64,000 nt of DNA from Sulfuricurvum sp. (GCF_028710345.1 NZ_JAQTUH010000002.1:310001-374000); one strand, 5' to 3'. Numbered from the stretch's first letter, positions 34,394 to 42,918 are shown. Notes: generated by a model from the sequence alone, not told the origin. A program made the numbers and translations.

Positions 34394-35179
34394 TCACCCT
34401 TTATTGAAAATAGGGAGACAGCGGGTGTGGGTATCGTGGACGATGAGATCGGCTTCAATCCCGTAAACGTCACGGATCATATCGGGAGTAATCACCTCTT
34501 CAGGCAATCCGTCTGCGATAATTTTTCCATGGTTCATCACTGCGACACGACTGGAGACCAGTAGCGCATGATCGGGGTAATGGGTTGTTTTGAGAAAGGT
34601 GTAGCCTTGGGCACTCAGTGAGACAATCAGCTCCAAAAGGCGTATTTGGTTACCGTAATCGAGACCCGATACCGGTTCATCCATGATAAATATGTCAACC
34701 CCCTGAGTAAGAGCGCGTGCGAGAAGCACCATTTGTTTTTGTCCGCCGCTGAGCTGACCGAAAGGTCGCGTGGCTAAATCGGAAATTCCGACTCTCTCAA
34801 GTGATTCTTGTGCAATGACGTGATCACGAGCTGAGGGAGCAGCGAAAAATCCGAGTTTGGAGATACGACCCATCAGTACCATTTCCAACACACTGTAGTT
34901 AAAAGGGACATTGTGGTATTGGGGGATATAGGCGATATGCTCTGCAATCTCACGGTGCGAATAGCGGTGAAGGGTTTTTTCTTGGAGCCATATTTCACCC
35001 CGCGAAGCATGGATGAGTTTGAGGATAAGACGGATGAGGGTACTTTTACCGCATCCGTTTGGTCCTAGCAGGCTTACCACTTCGCCACGACGGAGAGTAA
35101 AATCAATCCCTTCTAAAACACTACGCGTAGGGTAAGAGAAATGGAGGTCATTGACCGTTATGATAGGTTTTAGTTCCAT
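34394..35179 (-). CDS. BtuD/FecE-type ABC transporter ATPase
   Basis: 261 residues. Walker A LLGPNGCGKSTLIRLIL, Q-loop AYIPQYHNVPF, signature LSGGQKQMVLLARAL, Walker B DIFIMDEPVSGLD and a switch His (FLKTTHYPDHA). Pairs with the FecCD-type permease just upstream (10-bp overlap). Related systems import Fe-siderophores, cobalamin or, as MolBC, molybdate/tungstate. It is the only such ATPase in the window, so probably shared by the three binding proteins. Confidence 0.9.
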   Translation of the reverse strand: MELKPIITVNDLHFSYPTRSVLEGIDFTLRRGEVVSLLGPNGCGKSTLIRLILKLIHASRGEIWLQEKTLHRYSHREIAEHIAYIPQYHNVPFNYSVLEMVLMGRISKLGFFAAPSARDHVIAQESLERVGISDLATRPFGQLSGGQKQMVLLARALTQGVDIFIMDEPVSGLDYGNQIRLLELIVSLSAQGYTFLKTTHYPDHALLVSSRVAVMNHGKIIADGLPEEVITPDMIRDVYGIEADLIVHDTHTRCLPIFNKG

Positions 35180-36192
35180 GCTGCCCTCGCATTTTTAAGT
35201 ACGATGATAAAGACGGGAATCCCGATGAGTGACGTGAGAATCCCGATGGGGACTTCGACAGTGAATGCCAGTCGTGAGATGGTATCGGCAAGGAGTAAAA
35301 ATGCTCCCCCCACTATCGCCGAAAGGGGCATGAGTAGACGATGTGAAGGTCCCACTGCCATACGGATGATATGGGGGATAATAAGCCCAATCCATCCGAT
35401 AATCCCCGCCATAACAACCGAGAGTGAACTGGCTAGTGTTGCGAGTGTGATAGCCCCCAGACGAATCATCGTGACATTAATCCCCAACGCTTTTGCCTCT
35501 TCATCTCCCAAGCTCATAAGATCGAAGTATTTGCCCAATACAATCATCCCGATGACACTGGCAAGTATCGGAATCGAGATAAGTAATACTCCATGTAAAT
35601 CTGCCATAGTCAAACTCCCCATCAGCCAATAAACGATAGCGGGGAGGGTGCTGTAGGGATCAGCGAGGTATTTGATGATGGAGAGGAGCGAGGTAAACAG
35701 CGCACTGCTGATAACTCCCCCCAAAACCAACATGACGGTGGAACGGGAGTTGGTGACCATGGTACCGATGAGTACGGCAACACCGACCGCGACAAATCCG
35801 AACGCAAAGGCGAGCAACTGGACGACATACCACTGTTGAGAGATAAGCATCCCCATTGCCGCACCGAACGATGCCCCTGCCAATACCCCTAAAATCCCCG
35901 GTGAGACGAGAGGATTGACAAACATTGCCTGAAACGCGGCACCCGATGTTGCGAGTGCGGCTCCGATGAGGATAGCAAGCAATACACGCGGAAGACGGAT
36001 TTGTAAGATAATATTATCGAGTAGGGTATAGGTATCATTGCCTGTCCCTCCGAGAAGTTTAAACTGGAGGTAACTTATTAATGTCTCCAGTGTGATAGGG
36101 TACTGACCCCATAATAGGGATAAAGTAGCGACAACAATTAACAAAATTGTTGAGCCGATTATCCATCCCGCCGGTTTAATTTTTTTCATCAT
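35170..36192 (-). CDS. FecCD/BtuC-type ABC transporter permease
   Basis: 340 residues with about ten transmembrane helices. IRLPRVLLAILIGAALATSGAAFQ and GWIGLIIPHIIRMAVGPSHR are the diagnostic FecCD motifs; ISRLAFTVEVPIGILTSLIG near the end is the coupling-helix region. A homodimer would form the channel, as in BtuCD and MolBC. It follows TBDR 4 by 5 bp and precedes its ATPase. Substrate inferred from ModE control of the surrounding operons. Confidence 0.9.
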   Translation of the reverse strand: MMKKIKPAGWIIGSTILLIVVATLSLLWGQYPITLETLISYLQFKLLGGTGNDTYTLLDNIILQIRLPRVLLAILIGAALATSGAAFQAMFVNPLVSPGILGVLAGASFGAAMGMLISQQWYVVQLLAFAFGFVAVGVAVLIGTMVTNSRSTVMLVLGGVISSALFTSLLSIIKYLADPYSTLPAIVYWLMGSLTMADLHGVLLISIPILASVIGMIVLGKYFDLMSLGDEEAKALGINVTMIRLGAITLATLASSLSVVMAGIIGWIGLIIPHIIRMAVGPSHRLLMPLSAIVGGAFLLLADTISRLAFTVEVPIGILTSLIGIPVFIIVLKNARAAWN

Positions 36193-36197
36193 GCGCC

Positions 36198-38441
36198 TTA
36201 AAATTTCAGATTAATGCTGGCGAAGAGCCCGAATGGTTCACCGGTTTGATAAGTTGAAGCCGTAGCGGATGCTGCTAAAGCATTATCAGCTGCATTAATC
36301 GTAGCAATATACTTTTCATTGGTAAGATTGGTTGCCGTAAGGCGGAAAATGGCATTACGTGAACCCATAAACTGAGCCATACGATACGCTACATCAAAAT
36401 CCACCAATGTATAGGCATCCACTTTTTGGGTATTTTGGACATCTCCCCATCGGCTTGAAGTATAACGGAGACTTGGGGTAAGGGTCCAATCGCCTAGCAT
36501 GTAAGAGAGGGCAGCTTTTGCCATATATTGCGGTGCATCAGGGAGTTGTTTCCCATCGGTGTCGACGGTTGTTGTTGCACCGCTTTGGAAGTTCTGGGTA
36601 AATTGATAACGGTTATACGAGAGTCCGAGGAGAAATTCAAAATTTTCATTAATCGGACCATAAGCTGAGAACTCTGCACCGTATCCAAGAGCATCGCCGA
36701 TATTGGCAGGATAGGAAACTCCGTACTGTGGATCATAGATATTAGCCTGTTTATTTTGGACAAATGAGACGAAGAGGCTTGGGTTAAGCGTTACAGCTCC
36801 TATGGTTGTTTTTACCCCAAAATCGATATTATTGGAGAGCTCTAAATCGAGTTTATCCCACAACTGTTGGAGTGTGACATTTTTAGCTACGAAGTTGGCT
36901 CGATTCGAAACATAGGTAGGAAAAAGATTGACATCAAATCCATAGGTGCGTGAGTAATCGATATACGCTGAAGTTGACGGTGATAGTGCATATCCAAGAT
37001 AGAGTGAGGGGATAAAGGTATGGAATATTTTGTCATTGACACTTGCCCATGAATCGACGGCGGTTGTCGCAAGTGCCGTATCATAATCAGAACTGGTGGT
37101 TGCACTGGTATTGAGCGTATGGCTTTGCAGAGACCCTATTTTAAACGATTGGTATTGTAATCCGGCAACATAATTAAAATGCGCTATGGCTCCACTAACC
37201 TCTCCAAACGGAGCATGTAAAACATGATAAGCATTATCGGATAAAACACCGTATCCATCATATACTAAACTACCGTTGAGCACTTTGTATTTCTCTTGAT
37301 CACTTGGTGGCCCGGGAGGGAGCTGTTTATGATACCAATATCCGATTTTTGTTTTCAGTGCTTCAGAAAAGGTGTGATCAAATGATGCCGTTGCTCCATA
37401 GAGGTCATGGTCTATTTGCCAATTAATTACGCGGTTTTTACTAACATTGCCATCACTGCTGGCGTTTGAATACCAATAATCCCCTTTGTCTTTTTTATAA
37501 TACGGTTTAATCGTGATAGTATCGTTTGAGGTCGGTTTATACTCAATTTCTCCCAGTACGGCGGTGGTATCAAAACTCTGTTTGTTCCAGTCGTAGTAAT
37601 TGACATCATTGGAAGAGGTTGGTTTACTCGTGCCATACTCTTTATTGAAATTTGCACTGAGATTAGTAGTATCGGCAAACGAGAGGTTGTAGTAGTTATG
37701 GTGATCATCAGAGTTGCGGATAGCGGTGATTTTGGTTTTTAATGCATTAGTCGGTGTATAGGTGAGACCGACGGTAGCGTTAAGTCGTTTCAGCTCACCT
37801 GAACCTTTTGTTTTGTCATTGCTAAGATCAGAAAATGATCCGAATACCGCTACATCACCGATTTTACTGCTATCAATTCGGACAAAAGTGCGTTTAAAAT
37901 CATTACTGCCAAAGCTTTGTGATACTTCAGCTCCTAGAGTGTTTTTTGCCTCTTTAAGATTCATATCAACTTTACCGATGAGGCTCGAAAAACCGAGATT
38001 TTTATCAACAGGTAAGTATCCTTTGAGTAAATCGATTGAGCTAACATTCTCCATATCCATGAGCTGCTTTCCACCGCCGGGATTACTCGAAATCGGCATT
38101 CCATCGACCATAAATACCCCACCCGGACCGCTTTGGCTTTTTCCTCGAATACGGATGGGATCGTGATACGATGGTTCGTTTGATCCCGCTTGATCAACAG
38201 GGGTAAAATTAACAGAAGGGGAATACGCGATAACACTATAAGGGTTCATATTAGCTTGAGTCGATAGTGTAGCGATACTTTTGGTGCTAAACGTTTGATT
38301 GGCACTGCTACGATTTGAATCGGTAATCATAGTATCACCATCATCGAAGGTATCCGTGACAACGATTCGCTCGATTCCTAGTGGATTTGCGGTGAGAACC
38401 GCACACGCGGCAAGTGAGAGGAAAAAGATAGAGGGCTTCAT
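36198..38441 (-). CDS. TonB-dependent outer-membrane receptor (TBDR 4)
   Basis: 747 residues, signal peptide to about residue 19, plug with MNPYSVIAYSPSVNF, IRIRGKSQSGPGGVFMVDGMP and LIGKVDMNLKEA, barrel ending EPFGLFASINLKF. Paralogous to TBDR 2 (same PPGPP loop and matching C-terminal strands). Its start overlaps the stop of PBP 3 (TAATG), and the permease gene follows, so TBDR 4, PBP 3, permease and ATPase form one complete outer- to inner-membrane route. Confidence 0.9.
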   Translation of the reverse strand: MKPSIFFLSLAACAVLTANPLGIERIVVTDTFDDGDTMITDSNRSSANQTFSTKSIATLSTQANMNPYSVIAYSPSVNFTPVDQAGSNEPSYHDPIRIRGKSQSGPGGVFMVDGMPISSNPGGGKQLMDMENVSSIDLLKGYLPVDKNLGFSSLIGKVDMNLKEAKNTLGAEVSQSFGSNDFKRTFVRIDSSKIGDVAVFGSFSDLSNDKTKGSGELKRLNATVGLTYTPTNALKTKITAIRNSDDHHNYYNLSFADTTNLSANFNKEYGTSKPTSSNDVNYYDWNKQSFDTTAVLGEIEYKPTSNDTITIKPYYKKDKGDYWYSNASSDGNVSKNRVINWQIDHDLYGATASFDHTFSEALKTKIGYWYHKQLPPGPPSDQEKYKVLNGSLVYDGYGVLSDNAYHVLHAPFGEVSGAIAHFNYVAGLQYQSFKIGSLQSHTLNTSATTSSDYDTALATTAVDSWASVNDKIFHTFIPSLYLGYALSPSTSAYIDYSRTYGFDVNLFPTYVSNRANFVAKNVTLQQLWDKLDLELSNNIDFGVKTTIGAVTLNPSLFVSFVQNKQANIYDPQYGVSYPANIGDALGYGAEFSAYGPINENFEFLLGLSYNRYQFTQNFQSGATTTVDTDGKQLPDAPQYMAKAALSYMLGDWTLTPSLRYTSSRWGDVQNTQKVDAYTLVDFDVAYRMAQFMGSRNAIFRLTATNLTNEKYIATINAADNALAASATASTYQTGEPFGLFASINLKF

Positions 38442-39457
38442 TATTTATCTCCTACTAGATTTTTAGTTTGTTCATCACTTAGTTTTACATGTAAGAAAAG
38501 GTCGTAAAACTCTTTGGTTCGTTTCAATAAATCAACTTTGTACTCTTTAGGATGGAAGAGATGTGCTAACCATTGGATACCGAGTACACGCATAAACGAT
38601 GGTGGGCGATCGATCCAGTTAAACGGTTGAACCGGAACGAGATGGATATGTCCTGATTTTACGGCACGAAGATTTTTCCACATTGGATCATTTTTTAGAT
38701 CGAAGAAAACACTGCTATTTTGGACAATAATAACGTCGGGGTTATAGGTGAGGAGAGTTTCAAAGCTAATTTTTTCTAACCCTAAAATACCGCTTTGTTG
38801 GCATTTATGGACATTTTCACCCCCTGCAAAATTCATTGCTTCGACATGAAACGATTTATCGCATTCGGTTGAGAGCCCATCCATCCCCTCCGCATAATAA
38901 TAGCGGACAGGTTTGAGCTTGGAAACACTGTTATGTACTTCACTGATAATACCTTGTGAATAGATCGCAAGGACTTCACCCCGTTTGTTTTCACCGATAG
39001 CATTACCGGCAAGACGAAACGCATTTGGCATATCGTTAACTTCTCGAAATGGAATCATAAAAGTGGGAATTTTGGTTTTTTCAATCTCACGAGCCACCGT
39101 TTGAACCAACATATCATCTTGCCATACGAGGACGAGTTGCGGTTTGTAGGTCATGAGTGTTTCGAGATTGATACTTTGACCTCCACCGTGAAATGATCCA
39201 ATCACCGGCAACGAGAGAAATTTTTGATTTAAGAATTTTTCGTCAGCACTGTTATTTGAATTCTTTGCTGCGAAGTTCAGTCCAATCATTTTCTCAGGAT
39301 TGAGGGTATAGAGGAGATAGTTCATCGGAGGGGATGAACCGAAAACCCGATCAGTGACATCGGGAAGAGTCACTTTTTTGCCGTCTAAATCGGTAAGTGT
39401 TTTCGCACTCATCGAGGTTGTAAGAAAGAGTGCTATGAGGAGTATTATTGACTTCAT
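38441..39457 (-). CDS. Periplasmic metal-chelate binding protein, FecB/BtuF/MolA type (PBP 3)
   Basis: 338 residues, signal peptide to about residue 17 (TTSMSAKT). Shares with PBP 1 the motifs YYAEGMDGLSTECDKSF, GLEKISFETLLTYNPDVIIV and PFNWIDRPPSFMRVLG, so the two are close paralogues and probably bind the same class of ligand. It lies 10 bp after tonB and is coupled to TBDR 4 by TAATG overlap. Ligand not identified by sequence. Confidence 0.88.
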   Translation of the reverse strand: MKSIILLIALFLTTSMSAKTLTDLDGKKVTLPDVTDRVFGSSPPMNYLLYTLNPEKMIGLNFAAKNSNNSADEKFLNQKFLSLPVIGSFHGGGQSINLETLMTYKPQLVLVWQDDMLVQTVAREIEKTKIPTFMIPFREVNDMPNAFRLAGNAIGENKRGEVLAIYSQGIISEVHNSVSKLKPVRYYYAEGMDGLSTECDKSFHVEAMNFAGGENVHKCQQSGILGLEKISFETLLTYNPDVIIVQNSSVFFDLKNDPMWKNLRAVKSGHIHLVPVQPFNWIDRPPSFMRVLGIQWLAHLFHPKEYKVDLLKRTKEFYDLFLHVKLSDEQTKNLVGDK

Positions 39458-39467
39458 GGGTAACCTT

Positions 39468-40238
39468 TTAAGATTTATGGAGATTAAACGCGATAGGGAT
39501 ACTCAATTCAAAGGTTTTACCCAAAGCAGGGTAATCACCGCTGAGGCTGAGAATCGTCTGAATCGCTTTGGTATCGAGAAGATTGCTTCCGCTTGAGCTT
39601 TTGATTTGTGCTGTTTCAACGGTACCATCGGGTCTGAGAACGAACATAACCAATACTACCCCCTCAAGTCGCAATTTTCGTGCGATAGCAGGGTATGCGA
39701 TGGCATTTTCGATCATAGCTCGTATATGTCCCAATGCCGCTCCGCCGATTTGGTTTTCTAAAACAGAGTTTTTTGGTACCTCTTTTTCAGAAGTTGTAGG
39801 TGCGCTATGAGGAGAATCATGAACATCAGTTGATGGCGGAGCTGAGGGGTGTTGAGGTACAGCTAGAGGCGCGGACGCCTCAGAGGAGAGCGTCGGTTGT
39901 TTCGTAGCTATCCTCTCAGGGGTCGTTGCCGAAATAGGGGTTGGTTCAATCGGTTGAGGTGTTTTGGCATGAGGTTTTGGTGCAGGAGTAGTTAGTTTAG
40001 GTTGCGGTAATTGTTCTAGTTTATGTATGTCGCCATCGGTAGAAGAAAAATCACTCAGTGAAATGACAACGCGCTCTTCCCCTTTTGTAAGTGGGATAGT
40101 ATGGTGTGCGGCAATATAAAATAGTATGACTAAAAAGGTTGCGTGAATGGTAAAAGAGAATGCAAACGATTTTATATTTAATAATAAATTATTATGTTGT
40201 ATCTCATTTGACATAACGATAGAGTTTGAAATACGCAT
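39468..40238 (-). CDS. tonB: TonB energy-transducing protein
   Basis: 256 residues. N-terminal anchor (about 25-45, SFTIHATFLVILFYIAAHH), Pro-rich periplasmic spacer (about 75-145) and C-terminal TonB domain (about 165-256) with YPAIARKLRLEGVVLVMFVL and the LLDTKAIQTIL end. The start at 40238 has AAGGAAAAAAG; an internal ATG eight codons on is less well placed. First gene of the TBDR 4 operon, completing the ExbBD system encoded 4 kb downstream. Confidence 0.9.
   Translation of the reverse strand: MRISNSIVMSNEIQHNNLLLNIKSFAFSFTIHATFLVILFYIAAHHTIPLTKGEERVVISLSDFSSTDGDIHKLEQLPQPKLTTPAPKPHAKTPQPIEPTPISATTPERIATKQPTLSSEASAPLAVPQHPSAPPSTDVHDSPHSAPTTSEKEVPKNSVLENQIGGAALGHIRAMIENAIAYPAIARKLRLEGVVLVMFVLRPDGTVETAQIKSSSGSNLLDTKAIQTILSLSGDYPALGKTFELSIPIAFNLHKS
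40195..40218 (-). promoter_or_regulatory. ModE-like site at the start of tonB
   Basis: Minus strand CGTTATGT-N8-ATACAACA, 8-8-8 layout, but inside the first codons of tonB. Six or seven bases of each half match. It could bind ModE as a roadblock or be a chance match. Confidence 0.35.
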
Positions 40239-40254
40239 CTTTTTTCCTTAGGAT

Positions 40255-40345
40255 AGTAAAATATCAGGGGAGACGACAGGCATTTGAATAACCGCAGACA
40301 AACACTCCTGTCGCCTCGTCTCATACTTCATTTTGGCGAGAAAGG
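40255..40345. other. Long imperfect stem-loop in the tonB leader
   Basis: GGAGACGACAGG (40270-40281) faces CCTGTCGCCTCGTCTC (40308-40323) around a 26-base loop; an additional GAGAAAG/CTTTCTC stem follows at about 40338-40361. It lies between the porin stop and tonB start and may end porin transcription or shape the tonB leader. Confidence 0.4.
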
Positions 40346-40365
40346 GATAGAATCTCTTTCTCTAC

Positions 40366-40407
40366 GCTAGCCGCTTGGGCTAGGAAAGCTTGCCTCATCC
40401 GAGGCAG
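40366..40407 (-). repeat. Porin-flanking hairpin element, copy B
   Basis: Minus strand: CTGCCTC-4-GAGGCAAG, 13 bases, AGCGGCTAGC. The first two blocks make a 6-bp stem with a tetraloop; CTAGCC in the gap can pair with GGCTAG. Identical blocks recur at 41883-41923 in the same orientation, so it is a conserved element rather than chance. Situated 11 bp after the porin stop. Confidence 0.6.
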
Positions 40408-40418
40408 AAATTTTAGGA

Positions 40419-41825
40419 TTAAAAAAAGTAATTCGCTTCTAAACGCAGTTCACGATTAGAGGTATCTTTGGTATACAAGGTTGTTGTATCATTACTTTGA
40501 TCCATAAATCGTGCTTTTAGCTCAGTCCCTTTCCACCCTCCTGAGAGTTTATAGAGAACATCCAAATTCCATTGGTTAGTATCACCGTTTTGGAAGGCAC
40601 GATCCGTCATACTTTGGTATGGTTTTTTACTGGGGTCACGATCATATGTAGCATAACTTAACATAGTGCTAAGTCCCGATATTAACGCATTAAAATCGTA
40701 ATCCAATTGTGCTTTGTAAGCACGGGTATCAGCATTCCAGTCGGTTTGCGTCATACTACGTGTATATCCATCTGTCGGAAAACCGCGCCATGGAGCTATC
40801 AAGTCACCTCCACTAGCTGTATGCGATGTAGCCAATGTTAATTTTGCAGCGCGGTAATTAACGGATGTACGAAATGCGTATAATGAGGTGTCGATGCTAT
40901 TGTCGGTATCAAAATTATTGCTTTTAGGTACGATGATATTTCCTGCCCCTTTATCACGCTGTATAATGTAACGTCCGCCGAAACTAACGATAGCATCACC
41001 GGCTTCTAATGCGTAATTGGCTTCGACTATCCCCTCATCAACGATATCGTTCCAATGCATTCCCCACGCTTGGAGTTCGAGGTTGTCAATCGATTTATTT
41101 TTGATACCGAGGATAGCTACACCCGGAGCATCGCCGTGTGTCCCTTGAACTGTAGCATAGTGGGTGCTGTAGTAGGCAGCAATTTTATCCGGAGTATCTC
41201 CTGTATCAGCCATTGAGCCAAAATAGGTCATCCCGCGTTCTTTGATTTTATCGGCATAATCAAGCTGTATAGTTGTGTTGAGGATATCGTTTGAGATAGC
41301 TTCATACCCTTCTATAGCGATTGGGATCATTTTGGTATCATTTGGTGAAATCCATGGATTGCTCATGAGCATCCGTCCACCTTTTGCTTTTGTTTTTGCA
41401 ATGTCGTATTGCACATAAGCTTGGGCTAAAACAGCGTATCCTTTTCCATAGCTTACTGGTATGATACTTCCTGTGGCTGAACGTGATGAGTTACGTGAAA
41501 ATAAATCTTTACTGGTAGTTGCGGTAGCACCGTCATAAGAGTCTGTTCGTCCCATAGGATTTTGGGTAGTGTAGAGTCCTGCACCGACACTGATTCCATA
41601 AAGAGGGTCTGTTTTATAAATCAAGCTACCACCAACAGCAAGACCGTTCGCATCAGAACCATTTTTTCCAGTTGCTCCGTTATTATCCCAATCAGTATTA
41701 AAATATTGAACGCGGAGACGTTTTTCCATCTTTCCGTTTACCAATGCATCGGTTAAAACATCCGCAGCAGTAGCCACCACTGTTGTTCCTAAAATGAGTG
41801 CTGTTGCAATGCTAAGTTTTGTCAT
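40419..41825 (-). CDS. Outer-membrane porin, OprD-like Campylobacterota type
   Basis: 468 residues. Signal peptide to about residue 20 (VVATAADVL), N-terminal LTDALVNGKMEKRLRVQYFNTDWD typical of epsilonproteobacterial OprD-like porins, then beta-barrel strands with alternating polarity and a terminal LEANYFF with C-terminal Phe. Not a TonB receptor (no plug). It lies between modA and tonB and shares their direction; read-through from the ModE-controlled modA promoter is possible. A role as a molybdate/tungstate diffusion pore is inference from position. Confidence 0.82.
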   Translation of the reverse strand: MTKLSIATALILGTTVVATAADVLTDALVNGKMEKRLRVQYFNTDWDNNGATGKNGSDANGLAVGGSLIYKTDPLYGISVGAGLYTTQNPMGRTDSYDGATATTSKDLFSRNSSRSATGSIIPVSYGKGYAVLAQAYVQYDIAKTKAKGGRMLMSNPWISPNDTKMIPIAIEGYEAISNDILNTTIQLDYADKIKERGMTYFGSMADTGDTPDKIAAYYSTHYATVQGTHGDAPGVAILGIKNKSIDNLELQAWGMHWNDIVDEGIVEANYALEAGDAIVSFGGRYIIQRDKGAGNIIVPKSNNFDTDNSIDTSLYAFRTSVNYRAAKLTLATSHTASGGDLIAPWRGFPTDGYTRSMTQTDWNADTRAYKAQLDYDFNALISGLSTMLSYATYDRDPSKKPYQSMTDRAFQNGDTNQWNLDVLYKLSGGWKGTELKARFMDQSNDTTTLYTKDTSNRELRLEANYFF

Positions 41826-41882
41826 AATAGATCCTTATTTACATTATTATTTATGCCAATGGAATAAAGTCCCCTTGGCTAT

Positions 41883-41923
41883 GCTAGCCGCTAAGGCACT
41901 AAAACTTGCCTCTATCGAGGCAG
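41883..41923 (-). repeat. Porin-flanking hairpin element, copy A
   Basis: Minus strand: CTGCCTC-4-GAGGCAAG, 12 bases, AGCGGCTAGC, same as copy B at 40366. A 6-bp stem with GATA loop followed by GTTTTAG, 5 bp after the modA stop. It could terminate modA or act in the porin leader. Confidence 0.6.
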
Positions 41924-41928
41924 AGTAA

Positions 41929-42684
41929 TTATTTTTTTGGCAAGCCGTATCCGCTCGCTTTTAAGATTTCAAGTGCTTTTGGTGATGACATATAGCGCAA
42001 GAATTTTTTTGCCGCAATCTGATTTTCCGGTAAACCGTTTTTAAGTCCTACCATCGCTTGATCAATAATATTATAGGTTTTAGGATCAACTTCGACCCAT
42101 TTACCAACATTTTTCATCTCTGGGCTTAGGACGATTGATTTTGCCATAAACCCGACATCAACCGCTTTAGTAGTTACGTAGCTTCCCACTTGTGAGATTG
42201 ATTCAGCGGTAATGATTTTAGGCGTAGCCACATCGGCAACTTTGTAAAATTTCATGGTATTCATGGCTTCTACACCATATGGTGCAGTTTTAGGATTAGC
42301 AACAGCAATTTTTTTCACTGAAGAATCAGCGACAACTTCTACACCTTTGGAGAGATCCACCCCTGTATCACTCCACAGTACGAGTGAGCCATACGCATAG
42401 ACGGTTGATGGTGTTGTAGTAAACCCACCTTGTGCCAGTTTCGCCGGAAATTCGACATCCGCTGACAAAAATGCATCATACGGAGCACCACTCATGATTT
42501 GTTGCGTCAATTTTCCAGATGCACCGGTGATAATTTTAACATCGATTCCTGAGTCTTTGGTAAATTCTTTGGCAATATCTGCCAAAGCATATTTGAGATT
42601 AGCCGCCGCTGCAACCGTAATCGTTTGTGCGCTAAGAGCTGAGGCAAACGCGAGGGATGCCAATACAATTTTTAACAGTTTCAT
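41929..42684 (-). CDS. modA: Molybdate-binding periplasmic protein ModA
   Basis: 251 residues, signal peptide to about residue 19 (FASALSAQT). Type II binding-protein motifs VAAAANLKYALADIAKEF, TGASGKLTQQI and APYDAFLSADVEFP are typical of ModA; the Ser/Ala residues of the AAAAN and GASGKL loops bind the oxyanion. Works with ModBC encoded at 17926-19472, an unusual 22-kb separation. Two ModE operators lie upstream. Confidence 0.95.
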   Translation of the reverse strand: MKLLKIVLASLAFASALSAQTITVAAAANLKYALADIAKEFTKDSGIDVKIITGASGKLTQQIMSGAPYDAFLSADVEFPAKLAQGGFTTTPSTVYAYGSLVLWSDTGVDLSKGVEVVADSSVKKIAVANPKTAPYGVEAMNTMKFYKVADVATPKIITAESISQVGSYVTTKAVDVGFMAKSIVLSPEMKNVGKWVEVDPKTYNIIDQAMVGLKNGLPENQIAAKKFLRYMSSPKALEILKASGYGLPKK

Positions 42685-42692
42685 TGAAACTC

Positions 42693-42716
42693 CTTAGTAT
42701 CTATTTTGATATAGCG
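42693..42716 (-). promoter_or_regulatory. ModE operator, modA promoter-proximal copy
   Basis: Minus strand CGCTATAT-N8-ATACTAAG, 8 bp before the modA start. The left half is identical to the E. coli-type CGCTATAT half; the right half is weak. It is the second of two modA sites, 76 bp apart. Confidence 0.6.
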
Positions 42717-42768
42717 AAAATTACAAACACTGTATTGCAAAAAATGTTCGTAAAAAATACGACATTTT

Positions 42769-42799
42769 CGTTAGCTTTTGTAAGATATAACGAATTATA
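42769..42799 (-). promoter_or_regulatory. Promoter with ModE operator for modA
   Basis: TATAAT (complement of 42794-42799) is followed 1 bp later by CGTTATAT-N8-AGCTAACG (42792-42769). The arrangement repeats the PBP 1 and globin promoters. Confidence 0.72.
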
Positions 42800-42827
42800 T
42801 GAAAACAAATCTTAAAGTGGAGCGATT

Positions 42828-42854
42828 ATGGATAAAATTGTGTTATATATGTGA
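42828..42854 (+). other. Eight-codon open frame with strong ribosome-binding site
   Basis: ATG after GTGGAG (5 bp spacing) encodes MDKIVLYM then TGA. It is divergent from modA, directly beyond the ModE operator, and no gene follows on this strand. It may be the remnant of a divergent gene, a leader peptide, or chance. Confidence 0.3.
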
Positions 42855-42918
42855 TAGAGTATTGTACACCATTTTATATCGTTAAAATGATGATTAAATT
42901 TCCTAAGTGTGGCATGGA

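Noticed and set aside
22340-40238. Island read as a plain iron-siderophore or cobalamin uptake locus
   Set aside because: Protein families alone would allow it, but ModE-like operators, embedded modBCD and Mop genes and the absence of Fur or B12 signals favour molybdenum/tungsten. It remains the main alternative.
15370-40300. AACCGCAGACA shared by the mop leader (15370) and tonB leader (40290)
   Set aside because: An 11-base match is expected many times by chance in 64 kb, and the flanks do not align.
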